Assembly (NCBI GenBank): GCA_016178705.1
Contig: JACOST010000013.1
Coordinates: 1 to 64,000, forward strand
DNA from: Deltaproteobacteria bacterium
GTDB taxonomy: Bacteria > Desulfobacterota > Binatia > HRBIN30 > JACQVA1
DNA length: 64,000 nucleotides
Direction: 5' to 3'
Shown here: positions 15,345 to 25,075 of the stretch, piece after piece
Layout: each line of letters starts with the position of its first letter
Numbering within the stretch: the first letter of the stretch is position 1
Made by a program: the position numbers and the translations under genes
The notes under the pieces: generated by a model
The model's input: the letters and a program-made list of their open reading frames with translations, nothing else
What the model was told of the DNA's origin: nothing
Database searches by the model: none

Positions 15345-16970
15345 ATGCCCATGCGCGTCTTCTTGATTCACATCCGCGATCCGCAATTCTACGCGTTGCC
15401 GACCGCGACGCGCGCGAAGAATGGCAACATCCGCGTCATGGGTTTCCCGCCCATCGGGATCATGTCGCTCTCGGCGGTGCTCAAGCGCGCCGGTCACGAG
15501 TGCGTGATGTTCGATCAGGCGAACCCGGAAACGCCCGACAACGTCATCATCGACGAGATCCAGCGACAACAACCGGTACTGGTCGGACTGAGCTTCTTGA
15601 GCACCACGAGCTACCCGTACGCCAAGATGCTTGCGCGTCAGATCCGCGCGACCAATACGCAGACCCGGCTGGCGTTCGGCGGCGTCTTCGCCACCCTCAA
15701 CGCGCAACTAGTCAAGCTGCAGTGTCCCGAAGTCGACTTCGTCTGTCGCGGCGACGGGGAGCAACTCCTGCTCGATCTGCTCGACCGGCTTGACGATCCG
15801 ACCGAGGTCGCCGGCGTGACTTGGATGAAGGACGGCCAGTTGATCCACAATCCCAACCGGACGATGGATCGCGCCCTCGACCAGTGGCCGTTTCCTGACC
15901 GCGAAAGCCTGCCGTTGGACTTCGTCGAGTCGATGCCGCTCGACGTGCCGGCGGTGTTGTCGATGGAGCGCTTCACCACGATGCAGACCTCGCGCGGCTG
16001 TCCGTGGCCGTGCGTGTTCTGCGACATTCCGATCTTCAATGAAGGCAAGTGGCGCTCGCGCAGTCCGCAGCACGTTATCGACGAGTTCGTGCACCTGCAA
16101 CAGCTCGGGTACGGATCCGTTTACTTTGTCGACGATCACTTCTTGCTGCAACCCAAACGCATCGAGGCCATCTGCGCGGGCATCAACCAGGCCGGCGTCA
16201 CCATCGAGTGGGGCTGCGAGGGCCGCGTCGACTCGACCGCGCAACACCTCTTTCCCGCCATGGCCAAGGCGCACTGCCGCACCATCATGTTCGGCATCGA
16301 GAGCGGCAGCCAGGCGGTGCTCGATCGCTTGAAGAAGGAACAGACGCTGGCCGAGGTCGAGACCGCCGTCACCAACGCCAAGCAAGCCGGCATCGAGATC
16401 GTGCACGGATTCTTCGTCGTCGGCAATCCGGACGAGACCGTGGAAGATATGCGTGCCACCTTCGACTTCGCCTCCAAGCTGCGCCTCGATACCTTCGCCT
16501 TCAACCGGCTGTGCGTCTATCGCGGCACACCGCTGTGGCAAGAGTACCTCCAGCGCGGCGTGGTGAATGATGCGACGGATTGGTACAAGTACTTCAAGTG
16601 TTCCGAAATTGACCCGACCTGTCTCGACGGACCACTGATCAACGCCGAACGGAGCGCGGGGCTGCGCCGGCTGTTCATCTACAAGCTCACGCACTACCCA
16701 CTGCAAACGCTGCGACTGCTGCGCCGCTTCACTCGCTACATGAAGCTGCGCGACGTGGTCTACCTCATCGTCAAGCCATTTCTCGGCGACAAGCGCGGGC
16801 CGACGAAGAACGAGGTGCTCTCGCGTGCTGTCGAGCACGGCTCCCTCAAGGACGCCGCGGCCAGTCTCACACAACTATCCGACCCGGTCCTCGAATTCGT
16901 GATGAACGAGTCGAGGGCCGAGCGCCACCGCTTGGAGCGACAAGCCGAAGGCTCGGCCGAAGTCGCCTGA
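15345..16970 (+). CDS. Radical SAM protein with N-terminal B12-binding-like domain
   Basis: This is a 541-residue protein (539 from the second ATG). Residues 1-150 form a Rossmann-like B12-binding-type domain (MGFPPIGIMSLSAVLKRAGHECVMFD; LVGLSFLSTTSYPYAKMLARQIR; LAFGGVFATL), but the DxHxxG cobalt-ligand motif is not visible, so cobalamin may not be ligated. The radical SAM core has SRGCPWPCVFCDIP, the CxxxCxxC cluster site, followed by YFVDDHFLLQ, GCEGRVDS, FGIESGSQ and GFFVVGNPDET. The C-terminal 120 residues are helical. The substrate is unknown; such BchE-like proteins act on lipids, hopanoids or pigments. It is followed after 14 bases by a Cys-rich small protein. Confidence 0.92.
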   Translation: MPMRVFLIHIRDPQFYALPTATRAKNGNIRVMGFPPIGIMSLSAVLKRAGHECVMFDQANPETPDNVIIDEIQRQQPVLVGLSFLSTTSYPYAKMLARQIRATNTQTRLAFGGVFATLNAQLVKLQCPEVDFVCRGDGEQLLLDLLDRLDDPTEVAGVTWMKDGQLIHNPNRTMDRALDQWPFPDRESLPLDFVESMPLDVPAVLSMERFTTMQTSRGCPWPCVFCDIPIFNEGKWRSRSPQHVIDEFVHLQQLGYGSVYFVDDHFLLQPKRIEAICAGINQAGVTIEWGCEGRVDSTAQHLFPAMAKAHCRTIMFGIESGSQAVLDRLKKEQTLAEVETAVTNAKQAGIEIVHGFFVVGNPDETVEDMRATFDFASKLRLDTFAFNRLCVYRGTPLWQEYLQRGVVNDATDWYKYFKCSEIDPTCLDGPLINAERSAGLRRLFIYKLTHYPLQTLRLLRRFTRYMKLRDVVYLIVKPFLGDKRGPTKNEVLSRAVEHGSLKDAAASLTQLSDPVLEFVMNESRAERHRLERQAEGSAEVA

Positions 16971-16984
16971 GCGAGAGGTTCACC

Positions 16985-17383
16985 ATGCCCATGAAAGACA
17001 CTCCACACCGCTACGGGGCCGAGGATTGGGTTACGCTGCGCGACACGCGCGAACACGTCAAGATCGAGATGTGGTCGAGCATCGCGGCGGCCTACCGCGT
17101 TCGCTCGCGCGCGAACGGTTTGCTGTTCGTCACCGACGAGGAGGTCGACGAGGTGCCGGCTCACCCCGAGGCCCATCTCGGCAAGCACTGGCACCGCTGC
17201 CAAGCGCCGCGGTGCGGCGCTCCCATTACGCCGGATCGCCCGATTTGCCCGCGCTGTCAGGCGCCCATCTGTTCGTGCAGTCGCTGCCAATGCGCCCGGC
17301 CAGTCGCCACCGCGGCGCGCGCCCGCGCCAAGACCGCGCGCAAGAAGGCGGCGGCGAAAGCACAGTCCGCCCCCGCTGCTTGA
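16985..17383 (+). CDS. Cys-rich zinc-ribbon-like protein, unknown
   Basis: This is a 132-residue protein. The N-terminal part (YGAEDWVTLRDTREHVKIEMW...AAYRVRSRANGLLFVTDEEVDEV) is unassigned. Residues 70-105 hold CQAPRCG, ICPRCQ, ICSCSRCQC, eight cysteines arranged as paired CxxC knuckles. A Lys/Ala-rich basic tail ends the protein. It might bind zinc and nucleic acid, but this is inferred from composition only. It follows the radical SAM gene by 14 bases on the same strand and is probably co-transcribed. Confidence 0.65.
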   Translation: MPMKDTPHRYGAEDWVTLRDTREHVKIEMWSSIAAAYRVRSRANGLLFVTDEEVDEVPAHPEAHLGKHWHRCQAPRCGAPITPDRPICPRCQAPICSCSRCQCARPVATAARARAKTARKKAAAKAQSAPAA

Positions 17384-17438
17384 GACTCGCTGCCGCGCTC
17401 CATCTCGGCGCGGGACAGAGCTAGCAGCCCGCGCCTCG

Positions 17439-18320
17439 TCAGGTGTCCGACTGAACGGTGTCGTGGAAGTGGGCGTAGTTCACACTGCGCCGCCCATCAC
17501 GAGTGCGCGAGAGAATGTCGACAAAGCGCGCGTTCCACCTGATGTCGCTGACCACGTACGAGTGTCGGGCGTGCACCGTTTGCGCAAAACTCTCGTCGAG
17601 ACCGGTGAGCGAGATGATGATCTCCGCCTCGGCGTCGGCGAGCGATTTCGGCGTGGCGTGAAACAACGGGCTGCTCTCGGTGAGGGGGTGAATCGCCGTC
17701 CAGGACAGCGCAAACAGCGCGTTCTGAGCGCGGGGCACATGCAGGTCGTGCAGCCGCCGGATCACTTCCCCTTCTTCGGTGGTTTCGGTCAGCGCCAGCA
17801 CAACGTGGATACGCGCTTCGACGATCTGATTGCCGCGTTGATTGGCCATGCGAAACATTAGGCAGGGAACGCCGTCCCGTCGCGTCACCACCGCCACGCG
17901 GCTGAACAATACCCGCGCCGTCGGCCGCGAGAATTTCGCGAAGGTCAAGCCCGTAACAAGGGCGATACCCAGCAGGCCGACCAACGACTCGATGGTCACC
18001 AGCACGTTGGCCCACAGCGTATGCGGGACCATCTTACCGTAGCCGATCGTCGCCATCGTCTGCACGCTGAAGAAGAACGCATCGGCGAACGAGCCTGGGC
18101 GCGCGTTCTCGATGTTGTCGCCGCCGAGCAAGTACAAGACAGCAAACATGCTGTTGGTGGTGACGAACAGCGCCACCAGCACGATCAGCAGCCGCCACCA
18201 CGAAGACACCAGCAACGAAAGGTAGAGGTCGCGGAGACGGCTGCCGCGCACGCCGACGTGCACAACATTGAGCGCGCCGGTGGGATCGACCACGCGCTGC
18301 GAATCTTCGGGACGATTCAT
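17439..18320 (-). CDS. Inward-rectifier-type (KirBac) potassium channel
   Basis: This is a 293-residue protein. Two membrane helices (about 43-65 and 103-128) flank a pore helix and the selectivity filter TIGYG at 91-95. The cytoplasmic C-terminal half carries Kir immunoglobulin-like strands (ARVLFSRVAVVTRRDGVPCLMFRMANQRGNQIVEARIHVVL; FALSWTAIHPLTESSPL; EIIISLTGLDESFAQTVHARHSY). Length and order match bacterial KirBac channels. The ATG at 18320 was chosen; the open frame to 18683 overprints the divergent pirin gene. The 60-base divergent spacer holds the palindrome AGTATACT (18329-18336), which offers a TATACT -10 on both strands. Confidence 0.95.
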   Translation of the reverse strand: MNRPEDSQRVVDPTGALNVVHVGVRGSRLRDLYLSLLVSSWWRLLIVLVALFVTTNSMFAVLYLLGGDNIENARPGSFADAFFFSVQTMATIGYGKMVPHTLWANVLVTIESLVGLLGIALVTGLTFAKFSRPTARVLFSRVAVVTRRDGVPCLMFRMANQRGNQIVEARIHVVLALTETTEEGEVIRRLHDLHVPRAQNALFALSWTAIHPLTESSPLFHATPKSLADAEAEIIISLTGLDESFAQTVHARHSYVVSDIRWNARFVDILSRTRDGRRSVNYAHFHDTVQSDT

Positions 18321-18380
18321 CGTCGGCGAGTATACTTGAGCCGTGGCGCGATGCGAGTATTGTGCAGCCGGAGGGACGCC

Positions 18381-19073
18381 ATGATCACCATCCGGCCCGC
18401 CGCGGCTCGCGGCCACTTCGACTTCGGCTGGCTCGACACGCAGCACACGTTCTCCTTCGGCGAATATCACGATCCACAGCACATGAGCTTTCGCGTGCTG
18501 CGGGTGATCAACGAGGACCGCGTGCAACCGGGCCGCGGCTTTGGAACGCACCCCCACCAGGACATGGAAATCGTCACCTACGTCCTCGCCGGCGCCCTCG
18601 AGCATCGTGACAGTTTGGGCAACGGCTCGATCATTCGCCCGGGCGACGTCCAACGCATGAGCGCCGGCACCGGTGTGACCCACAGCGAGTACAATTCCTC
18701 ACAATCCGAACCGGTGCACCTGTTGCAGATCTGGATCACGCCCGAGCGGCGCGGCTTGGCGCCGAGTTACGAACAAACGCACTTCGCCGACACCCGCAAC
18801 GCCCTGCAGCTGCTCGCGTCGCACGATGGCCGTGATGGTTCGGTGACCGTGCATCAGGATGTCGCGATTCTCGCCGCTCGGCTCGACGTTCGGCAAGCGG
18901 TGACCTACTCGGTGGCACTCAAGCGCCATGCCTGGGTACAGGTCGCGCGCGGAACGGCGACCCTCAACGATCACCGCCTCGCCGCAGGCGACGGCGCCGC
19001 CGCGAGCGATGAACGCTCATTGCGGGTTGGTGCGACGCAAGACGCGGAAGTCCTGCTCTTCGATCTGCCTTGA
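18381..19073 (+). CDS. Pirin family bicupin protein
   Basis: This is a 230-residue protein. The N-terminal cupin carries the pirin metal site: RGFGTHPHQDMEIVTYVLAGALEHRDS gives His, His and Glu, and GDVQRMSAGTGVTHSEYN supplies the last His. The second cupin (HQDVAILAARLDVRQAVTYSVALKRHAWVQVARG) is degenerate. Bacterial homologues of the YhhW type can show quercetinase activity, but the physiological role is usually unknown. The ATG at 18381 has GGAGGGA eight bases upstream. It is divergent from the potassium channel gene. Confidence 0.95.
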   Translation: MITIRPAAARGHFDFGWLDTQHTFSFGEYHDPQHMSFRVLRVINEDRVQPGRGFGTHPHQDMEIVTYVLAGALEHRDSLGNGSIIRPGDVQRMSAGTGVTHSEYNSSQSEPVHLLQIWITPERRGLAPSYEQTHFADTRNALQLLASHDGRDGSVTVHQDVAILAARLDVRQAVTYSVALKRHAWVQVARGTATLNDHRLAAGDGAAASDERSLRVGATQDAEVLLFDLP

Positions 19074-19217
19074 GCGCGGCGCAACTAGAGACTTCCGGCA
19101 TGACGACGGTCATCTCGCAATACGGTGCGCGTCCGTGTTAGAGACGGCTGGGTTGACGACTCGGGCGGAGCGCCCGCCGGATGGTCGAGCCCCGATGGAT
19201 GTAGGAGGGAGAAGATC

Positions 19218-19622
19218 ATGTCCGCCAAGGCACAGAAGAAGCGTTCCAAAACGACGAGCGCCGGCGAGCGGGCGCGCGCGGCAATGTCGCGCGAGGCACG
19301 CGCCGCCTACGGAGAAATTCAGCAGGGCGTTACGCATCTGGAAAAATCCATCGCCGAGATCCAGCGCGGTTTGCGGAAGGCGGAGCAAAAGATCGAAGCC
19401 GATGCGCGCACCCGGATTCGCGAGTTGCGTACGGATGCGCGCGCGCAGCTTGGGGTCTTGAAGACAAAACAGCGCGAAGCCGCCGCTACCCTCAAGCACG
19501 TGTCCGCGGCTGCGGGCGAATCGTGGCAGGACGTGAAGCGGTCGGCTGACTCGATCTTCGCCGATGCCAGCATCACCGCCGCGTCAGTCATCGAGCGCTT
19601 CCGCAGCGCATTCGGGCGCTGA
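19218..19622 (+). CDS. Coiled-coil/helical hypothetical protein
   Basis: This 134-residue protein starts at the ATG at 19218 directly behind AGGAGGGAG. It is almost entirely helical and rich in Ala, Arg, Lys and Glu, with heptad-like stretches EIQQGVTHLEKSIAEIQRGLRKAEQKIEADARTRI and ARAQLGVLKTKQREAAATLKH. The C-terminus SITAASVIERFRSAFGR is amphipathic. There is no signal peptide. It could be nucleoid- or membrane-associated (phasin-like), but no family is recognised. Confidence 0.65.
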   Translation: MSAKAQKKRSKTTSAGERARAAMSREARAAYGEIQQGVTHLEKSIAEIQRGLRKAEQKIEADARTRIRELRTDARAQLGVLKTKQREAAATLKHVSAAAGESWQDVKRSADSIFADASITAASVIERFRSAFGR

Positions 19623-19672
19623 CGCAGCCGGTTGACGGCGTAGCGATGGTTAGCGTCTCACGGGGGGCCACG

Positions 19673-20623
19673 ATGAAAACGCAGCATGTGTCGATCCACG
19701 GCCACCGCGTCGCCTTCCGTACGGCTGGCCAGGGGCCGGTCGTGCTGCTGGTGCACGGCATGGCCGGCAGCTCGATGACCTGGGAGCACGTCTTGCCGGC
19801 GCTGGCCCGGCACTTCACCGTCGTCGCACCGGATCTGCTCGGGCATGGAGAATCGGGGGCGCCGCGGCGAGGCGAGTACTCGCTCAGCGCTCACGCCAAT
19901 GTCCTGCGCGACCTCTTGGAGGTCCTCGGACATACGGGCGCAACCTTCGTCGGCCAATCCCTCGGCGGCGGCGTGGCGATGCAGTTGGCCTATCAATTTC
20001 CCGAGCGCTGCGAGCGCCTGGTATTGGTGAGCAGCGGCGGCCTCGGCCCGGAGGTCAACTTTCTGCTCCGCGCACTGACCTTTCCCGGAGCCGAATACGT
20101 ATTCCCGCTGGTTTGTTCCCCGCCCCTTCGAGACGCCGGACTGTGGGTCAGGTCGTGGCTGCGCACGATCGGGCTGCGCGTCGCTCCTGCGGTAGAAGAA
20201 ATGTGGCGCAGCTACGCATCGCTGTCGGACGCCGACACGCGCCGGGCATTTTTTCGCACCCTTCACTCCGTCATCGACCTCGACGGACAAGCCGTAAGCG
20301 CGAGCGACCGCTTGTACCTGACATCGCAAGTGCCGACACTGATCGTGTGGGGCGCTCAGGATCCGATCATTCCCGTCAGCCATGCGACCGCGGCGCACGC
20401 GGCCATGCCCGGCAGTCGTCTCGCGATCTTCGACGATGTCGGCCACTTCCCACATTGCGAGGCGCCCGACCGATTCGCTGAAGCGCTCGTCGACTTCGTC
20501 GCGTCCACCGAGCCTGCCCGGCTCTCAGAAGTTGGCTGGCGCAAGTTGCTCCAGTCATCTCCGCCCGTGCGAGCCGACGGCGAAGCCGGGATCGCAGTCC
20601 GCCTGGCGGAGAGCGGCGCGTAA
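19673..20623 (+). CDS. Alpha/beta hydrolase
   Basis: This 316-residue alpha/beta-hydrolase fold protein has an oxyanion-loop region VLLVHGMAGSSMTWEH, nucleophile elbow GQSLGGG, an acid near WGAQDPIIPVSH and catalytic His in DVGHFPHCEAPDRF. A cap region lies between LLRALTFPGAEYVFPLV and LHSVIDL. It belongs to the large hydrolase group including lipases and C-C hydrolases; the substrate cannot be told. Start at the ATG at 19673; an ATG at 19646 adds nine residues. It is convergent with the histidine kinase gene, 18 bases apart. Confidence 0.92.
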   Translation: MKTQHVSIHGHRVAFRTAGQGPVVLLVHGMAGSSMTWEHVLPALARHFTVVAPDLLGHGESGAPRRGEYSLSAHANVLRDLLEVLGHTGATFVGQSLGGGVAMQLAYQFPERCERLVLVSSGGLGPEVNFLLRALTFPGAEYVFPLVCSPPLRDAGLWVRSWLRTIGLRVAPAVEEMWRSYASLSDADTRRAFFRTLHSVIDLDGQAVSASDRLYLTSQVPTLIVWGAQDPIIPVSHATAAHAAMPGSRLAIFDDVGHFPHCEAPDRFAEALVDFVASTEPARLSEVGWRKLLQSSPPVRADGEAGIAVRLAESGA

Positions 20624-20641
20624 CCGATCCCGCGACGCCGA

Positions 20642-23368
20642 TCAGTTGCTCAGCGGACCAGGCGTTGACGGAAGGGCGCGCCCGTCCGTATCTCTGATGT
20701 CGTGCGGAATCCACACGCGAAACGTCGATCCCGCACCGACCTGGCTGTGCACGGCGATGGTACCGCCGAGGAGATCGAGAAACCGGCGGACAATGTACAA
20801 GCCCAAGCCCACGCCGCTATGCGATCCCAGTGATGCGCCGTCCACCTGGCGGAACGGTTCGAAGATCACGGGCAATGCCTCCGGTGGAATGCCGATTCCA
20901 GTATCAGTGACGCACAACTCGACGCCGCCGTCGCGCGCGTCGGCGGTCACGGCGACACTCCCGTGTTCGGTAAACTTGAGCGCATTGACGATCAGGTTCT
21001 TGACCACCAACTTCAACTTCGTCGCGTCCGTGTACAGCAGGCGCAAACCCGGCGGCACGCGCCAGGTCACGTGCAGCCCGGGCTTGGCTTGCAGCTCGCG
21101 GGTCTCGCCGTCGATCTCGCCGATCAGATCGCCGAGGCTGAATTCCTGGCGCACCAAGGGTTGCTCGGCTCGCGCCTCCAATCGACTGAGGTCCAACGTG
21201 TTGTTGATGAGATCGCCGAGTTCCTTCGCACGCTGCGCCATGCGCCGCAGCGTATCGCTCTGCTCGTTGGTAACCGCGCCGAAGGTGCCATCGAGCAACA
21301 AGTCGTTGTACCCGATGATGATGTTCAGTGGTGTGCGCAGTTCGTGCGACATGGTGGCGACGAAGTCGGATTTCAAACGACCGGCATGGGCCAGCTCGTT
21401 GAGCAGACGGGCATTCTCCAGAGCGAATGACGCGAGTTGAGCGATGCCGCGCGCAATGCGCAGCTGCGCCATCGTGAACGACGAGCGCCGCCCCCGGCAA
21501 CCGGCGACCTGGAAACCGATCAGCTCGGTTCCGCGACGCAGCGCCATACACACCACCGACGTTAAGCCGAGTTGTCGCGCCAGCGACGCCATCGGATCGT
21601 CTGACGACTGGGGCACCACTCCTTGCACCACTTCGTCACGCTCCAGATTGTCTACAAAATCCTTGAGCAACGCGCGCGGTGCCTTCAACACCCGAATCGA
21701 CTCCCACTCCTCCGCGCCGTACCCATAGCCGGAGCTGCACGTGTATGCGTCCGCCGTCACATCCCAGAGGGTGGTGTGGCTGCAGTCGCAGGCCAACGCC
21801 TCGGTCGTGATCTGGCACAACTTGTCGAGCAGGGCCGGCTGATCAAGCGACGAGATAAGTTCGCGTCCGACCCGTGCCAATGCCGCGGAGACCTCCGCCT
21901 CTTGTTGCTGCGCCCGATGCAGTTGCGTGGTCTCGATCGCGACCGCGACGTGGTCGGCGATGCCTTCCAGCATTTCGCTCTGACGCGGTTCGAATCGACG
22001 CGTGGGGTGCGTGTTGAAGACGACCAGCACGCCGAGGGCACGCCCTTTGACGTTCAGTTGCGTCCACGCCAACGCCGTGATCGGGCTGCCCGTGAACAAC
22101 TCGGCGGGAATCCAGGATTGCTCCACGATGTCGTTGATCACCATTGTGCGCTCGCCGCGGAGCTGCTCGACGAACGGCAGGCCGCGGCGAAACTCGAAGG
22201 CGGCCGCCTGGCGCAGCAGATCCGCGGTCAGTCCGTGCTGCGCGAGCATGCGAAAGGTGTGGACTTGCGGATCCCAGTAGTACGTAGCGACCGCGTCGCA
22301 GGGCAGCACCTCAGCGATGCGGCGATGCGCGCGGTCGAGCATTTCCGACAAGTCGAACGTGCCGGTGACGTCGCGCGCGACCTCGAGCAGCGTGACCTTT
22401 TCCATCTCCGCCCGCTTGCGATCGGTAATGTCGCGCGCATGGACAACGATGCTCTGAATCTGCGGATGGTGCAGGAGGTTGTTCGCATTGGCATCGAGAT
22501 ACGCCCACTCGCCGGTGACGCGCCGCACGCGGAACTCCGCGCTGGCGTTGGCGCCAGCTGCGGCGATGGACTCGAACAGGCGCTGGAGCGTGCCGCGATC
22601 CTCTGCATGCGACAACGTCGCGAAGAAATCGCGGCCGACCAACTGCTCTGGAGAATATCCGAGCACGCGCTGCACTGCCGGGCTGGCGTAGCGAACGACG
22701 CCATCCAGGCTCTGAATGAGAACGATGTCCGAGGAGTGCTGTACCAGCGCGGCAAAGCGTTCTTCGCTGACACGCTGCGCTTCGTTCCGCTGGCGGGTCA
22801 GATTCTGTTCAGCCGTCGCGAAGCGGAGCCGTTGACGCCGGCGCGCGATCCACACCGACAGCAGCATCGCCACAGCCAACGTGAGGATCGTGTCGTGCCC
22901 GAAGCTACCGATCCGGCCGTTGACCGCGTACACGTTGCCAGCAATCACGCTCGTAGCAATCGCTACGGTGGCCAATTGTGGAACAACACCCCAGGCAAAG
23001 ACCGCCCCGATCCCAAGCGTGAGCACCAGGGCGAGCAGTGGTGCAGTCGTCGCGTCGCCTCGAACTATACCGGCGCCGGCGCTGCACCCGAGCACCGTAG
23101 CAACCATAACCAAGGCGAAGGCTACCGCGTGTGATTGCATCGATGGCAACCGGATCGCACGCAGTCCGAGCGCAAGGAGTCCGACGAGGCACAGATTCAC
23201 AACATGCAGGCGCGGCAATTTGGCACCGAAGGCGATGAGATCGCCGACGCCAAGCGCGATCCCAACGACCAGGAGGTTCCAGCAACAGATCCGAATCTGC
23301 TCCAGAAACAGACGATCAGCCTCGGCGCGCACAGCCGAATCAACGACGTCACCCCTTCGCTCGGACAT
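20642..23368 (-). CDS. Membrane PAS-GAF-GAF hybrid sensor histidine kinase
   Basis: This is a 908-residue protein. Residues 25-190 hold about six hydrophobic helices. A PAS domain (about 205-320; RFAALVQHSSDIVLIQSLDGVVRYASPAVQRVLGYSPEQLVG) is followed by two GAF domains (about 325-480 and 490-655). The HisKA phosphorylation site is FVATMSHELRTPLN. The HATPase has an NLIVNALKFTEHG N box, DTGIGIPPE and GVGLGLYIVRR. It has no receiver domain and no adjacent response regulator, so it is an orphan kinase here. It is divergent from the monooxygenase gene at 23543. The spacer holds no clear promoter. Confidence 0.95.
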   Translation of the reverse strand: MSERRGDVVDSAVRAEADRLFLEQIRICCWNLLVVGIALGVGDLIAFGAKLPRLHVVNLCLVGLLALGLRAIRLPSMQSHAVAFALVMVATVLGCSAGAGIVRGDATTAPLLALVLTLGIGAVFAWGVVPQLATVAIATSVIAGNVYAVNGRIGSFGHDTILTLAVAMLLSVWIARRRQRLRFATAEQNLTRQRNEAQRVSEERFAALVQHSSDIVLIQSLDGVVRYASPAVQRVLGYSPEQLVGRDFFATLSHAEDRGTLQRLFESIAAAGANASAEFRVRRVTGEWAYLDANANNLLHHPQIQSIVVHARDITDRKRAEMEKVTLLEVARDVTGTFDLSEMLDRAHRRIAEVLPCDAVATYYWDPQVHTFRMLAQHGLTADLLRQAAAFEFRRGLPFVEQLRGERTMVINDIVEQSWIPAELFTGSPITALAWTQLNVKGRALGVLVVFNTHPTRRFEPRQSEMLEGIADHVAVAIETTQLHRAQQQEAEVSAALARVGRELISSLDQPALLDKLCQITTEALACDCSHTTLWDVTADAYTCSSGYGYGAEEWESIRVLKAPRALLKDFVDNLERDEVVQGVVPQSSDDPMASLARQLGLTSVVCMALRRGTELIGFQVAGCRGRRSSFTMAQLRIARGIAQLASFALENARLLNELAHAGRLKSDFVATMSHELRTPLNIIIGYNDLLLDGTFGAVTNEQSDTLRRMAQRAKELGDLINNTLDLSRLEARAEQPLVRQEFSLGDLIGEIDGETRELQAKPGLHVTWRVPPGLRLLYTDATKLKLVVKNLIVNALKFTEHGSVAVTADARDGGVELCVTDTGIGIPPEALPVIFEPFRQVDGASLGSHSGVGLGLYIVRRFLDLLGGTIAVHSQVGAGSTFRVWIPHDIRDTDGRALPSTPGPLSN

Positions 23369-23542
23369 CTTGTTTTTCTATCACAGCCTGAGTCAAATCC
23401 GGTACCGCAGAACGAAGTGGGTACCTTCCCGGCGTCACGGTTGACGACGCCCAGATCACGATGGCGAGTCACAAAAGTGGCCGGGGTGTTCCCCACTGGC
23501 CAACGTCGCGCTACAAGACGATGTGGAGGAAAGGACCCTTTC

Positions 23543-25075
23543 GTGAATGATTTGCGCGCCCACGTCCAACCATCGTCCGCCGGCCGAACACCGACTGTGG
23601 CAATCCTCGGGGCGGGCATCTCGGGCATCTGTCTGGGCATTCAGCTCAAGCAGGCGGGGATCGACTCATTCACGATCTTCGAGAAGTCCGACGGCGTCGG
23701 CGGCACCTGGAAGGACAACACCTATCCCGGCGCCTGCTGCGACGTGCCGTCGATGCTCTACTCGTTCTCCTTCGAGCTGAAGACCGATTGGTCGCGCAAG
23801 TTCAGTCCGCAGTCTGAGATCCTCGACTACCTCGAACACTGCACCGACAAGTATGGCGTGCGCCCGCATCTCCGCTGCAACACCGAGATCGCGTCGGCGC
23901 GCTTCGATGAAAGCGACAGCGTGTGGCGCATCCGCACCGCGACCGGCGAGGATCACACCGCCGACATCTTCGTCAGCGGCGTCGGACAGCTCAACCGGCC
24001 GTACTACCCGGATATCCCGGACCGCGAAGAATTCCAGGGTACGACCTTTCACTCGGCGCGCTGGAATCATCAGCACGACCTGAGCGGCGAGAACGTCGCG
24101 GTCATTGGCAATGGCGCGAGTGCGATTCAGATCATTCCGCAGATCGCGCCCGCGACGAAACAACTCCACATCTTCCAACGCAGCGCCAACTGGATGATCC
24201 CACGCATGGACGGCGCGTATAGCGAGCGAGAGAAAGATCGTTTCACTCGAATGCCGCTGCTGGCGCGCGCCTACCGGGCGTTCATCTGGGCGCTCCTCGA
24301 ATCCCGCTGGCCGGCATTCTCGAAGCAGAGTCGCGCCGGCAAGAAGTTGGAGAAGTTCGCCACCGCGGAAATGCACAAGCACATCACCGATCCAGTTCTA
24401 CGCGCGATTCTGACGCCCGACTATCCCGTCGGCTGCAAGCGCATCTTGATCTCGGACGACTACTATCCGGCACTGACGCGCGACAACGTCGAGGTTGTCA
24501 CCGACCACATCACCCGTTTCACCAAGAACGGCATCGTCACCACCGACGGCCGCGAGCGGCCGCTGGACACGATCATTTATGCCACGGGCTTCCGCGCCAG
24601 CGATTTCCTCGCCCCGATGGACATCCACGGCACCGCCGGCAAGACGTTGAATCAGGTATGGAAGGACGGCGCCGAAGCGTACCTGGGCGTGGCGTTGGCG
24701 GGTTTTCCGAACTTCTTCATGCTCTACGGACCCAACACCAACCTCGGCCACAACTCGATCATCCTGATGATCGAGTGCCAGGTGCGATACATCATGCAGT
24801 GCATCCGCAGGTTGATGGAGCGCAATCTCGCCTCCATCGACGTGCGTCAAGACGCGATGGAGAACTACAACCGCGAGGTGCAGCGCAGCCTCAAGCAGTC
24901 GGTGTGGGATACCGGCTGTGCCAGTTGGTACAAGAACGCCGCCGGCAAGATCACCAACAACTGGCCGCACAGCACCATCAGTTACTGGTGGCGAATGCGC
25001 ACCGCCGATCTGACCGCGTATCATCAGAAGGCGCGCACCCAGCCAGGCAGCGGCGTACTCCCGCGCCCGGCGTGA
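23543..25075 (+). CDS. Flavin-containing Baeyer-Villiger-type monooxygenase
   Basis: This is a 510-residue protein. The FAD Rossmann motif is ILGAGISGICLGIQLKQAG near residue 20. The Baeyer-Villiger fingerprint F-x-G-x-x-x-H-x-x-x-W is present as FQGTTFHSARW near residue 163. The NADPH site is VAVIGNGASAIQI. Further conserved stretches are GGTWKDNTYPGACCDVPS and YATGF. It uses NADPH and O2 to oxidise ketones to esters or lactones, or possibly heteroatoms. I chose the GTG at 23543, eight bases after AGGAAAGG; the open frame upstream to 23135 overprints the kinase gene. It lies among other oxidative genes (P450, luciferase-like). Confidence 0.93.
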   Translation: MNDLRAHVQPSSAGRTPTVAILGAGISGICLGIQLKQAGIDSFTIFEKSDGVGGTWKDNTYPGACCDVPSMLYSFSFELKTDWSRKFSPQSEILDYLEHCTDKYGVRPHLRCNTEIASARFDESDSVWRIRTATGEDHTADIFVSGVGQLNRPYYPDIPDREEFQGTTFHSARWNHQHDLSGENVAVIGNGASAIQIIPQIAPATKQLHIFQRSANWMIPRMDGAYSEREKDRFTRMPLLARAYRAFIWALLESRWPAFSKQSRAGKKLEKFATAEMHKHITDPVLRAILTPDYPVGCKRILISDDYYPALTRDNVEVVTDHITRFTKNGIVTTDGRERPLDTIIYATGFRASDFLAPMDIHGTAGKTLNQVWKDGAEAYLGVALAGFPNFFMLYGPNTNLGHNSIILMIECQVRYIMQCIRRLMERNLASIDVRQDAMENYNREVQRSLKQSVWDTGCASWYKNAAGKITNNWPHSTISYWWRMRTADLTAYHQKARTQPGSGVLPRPA

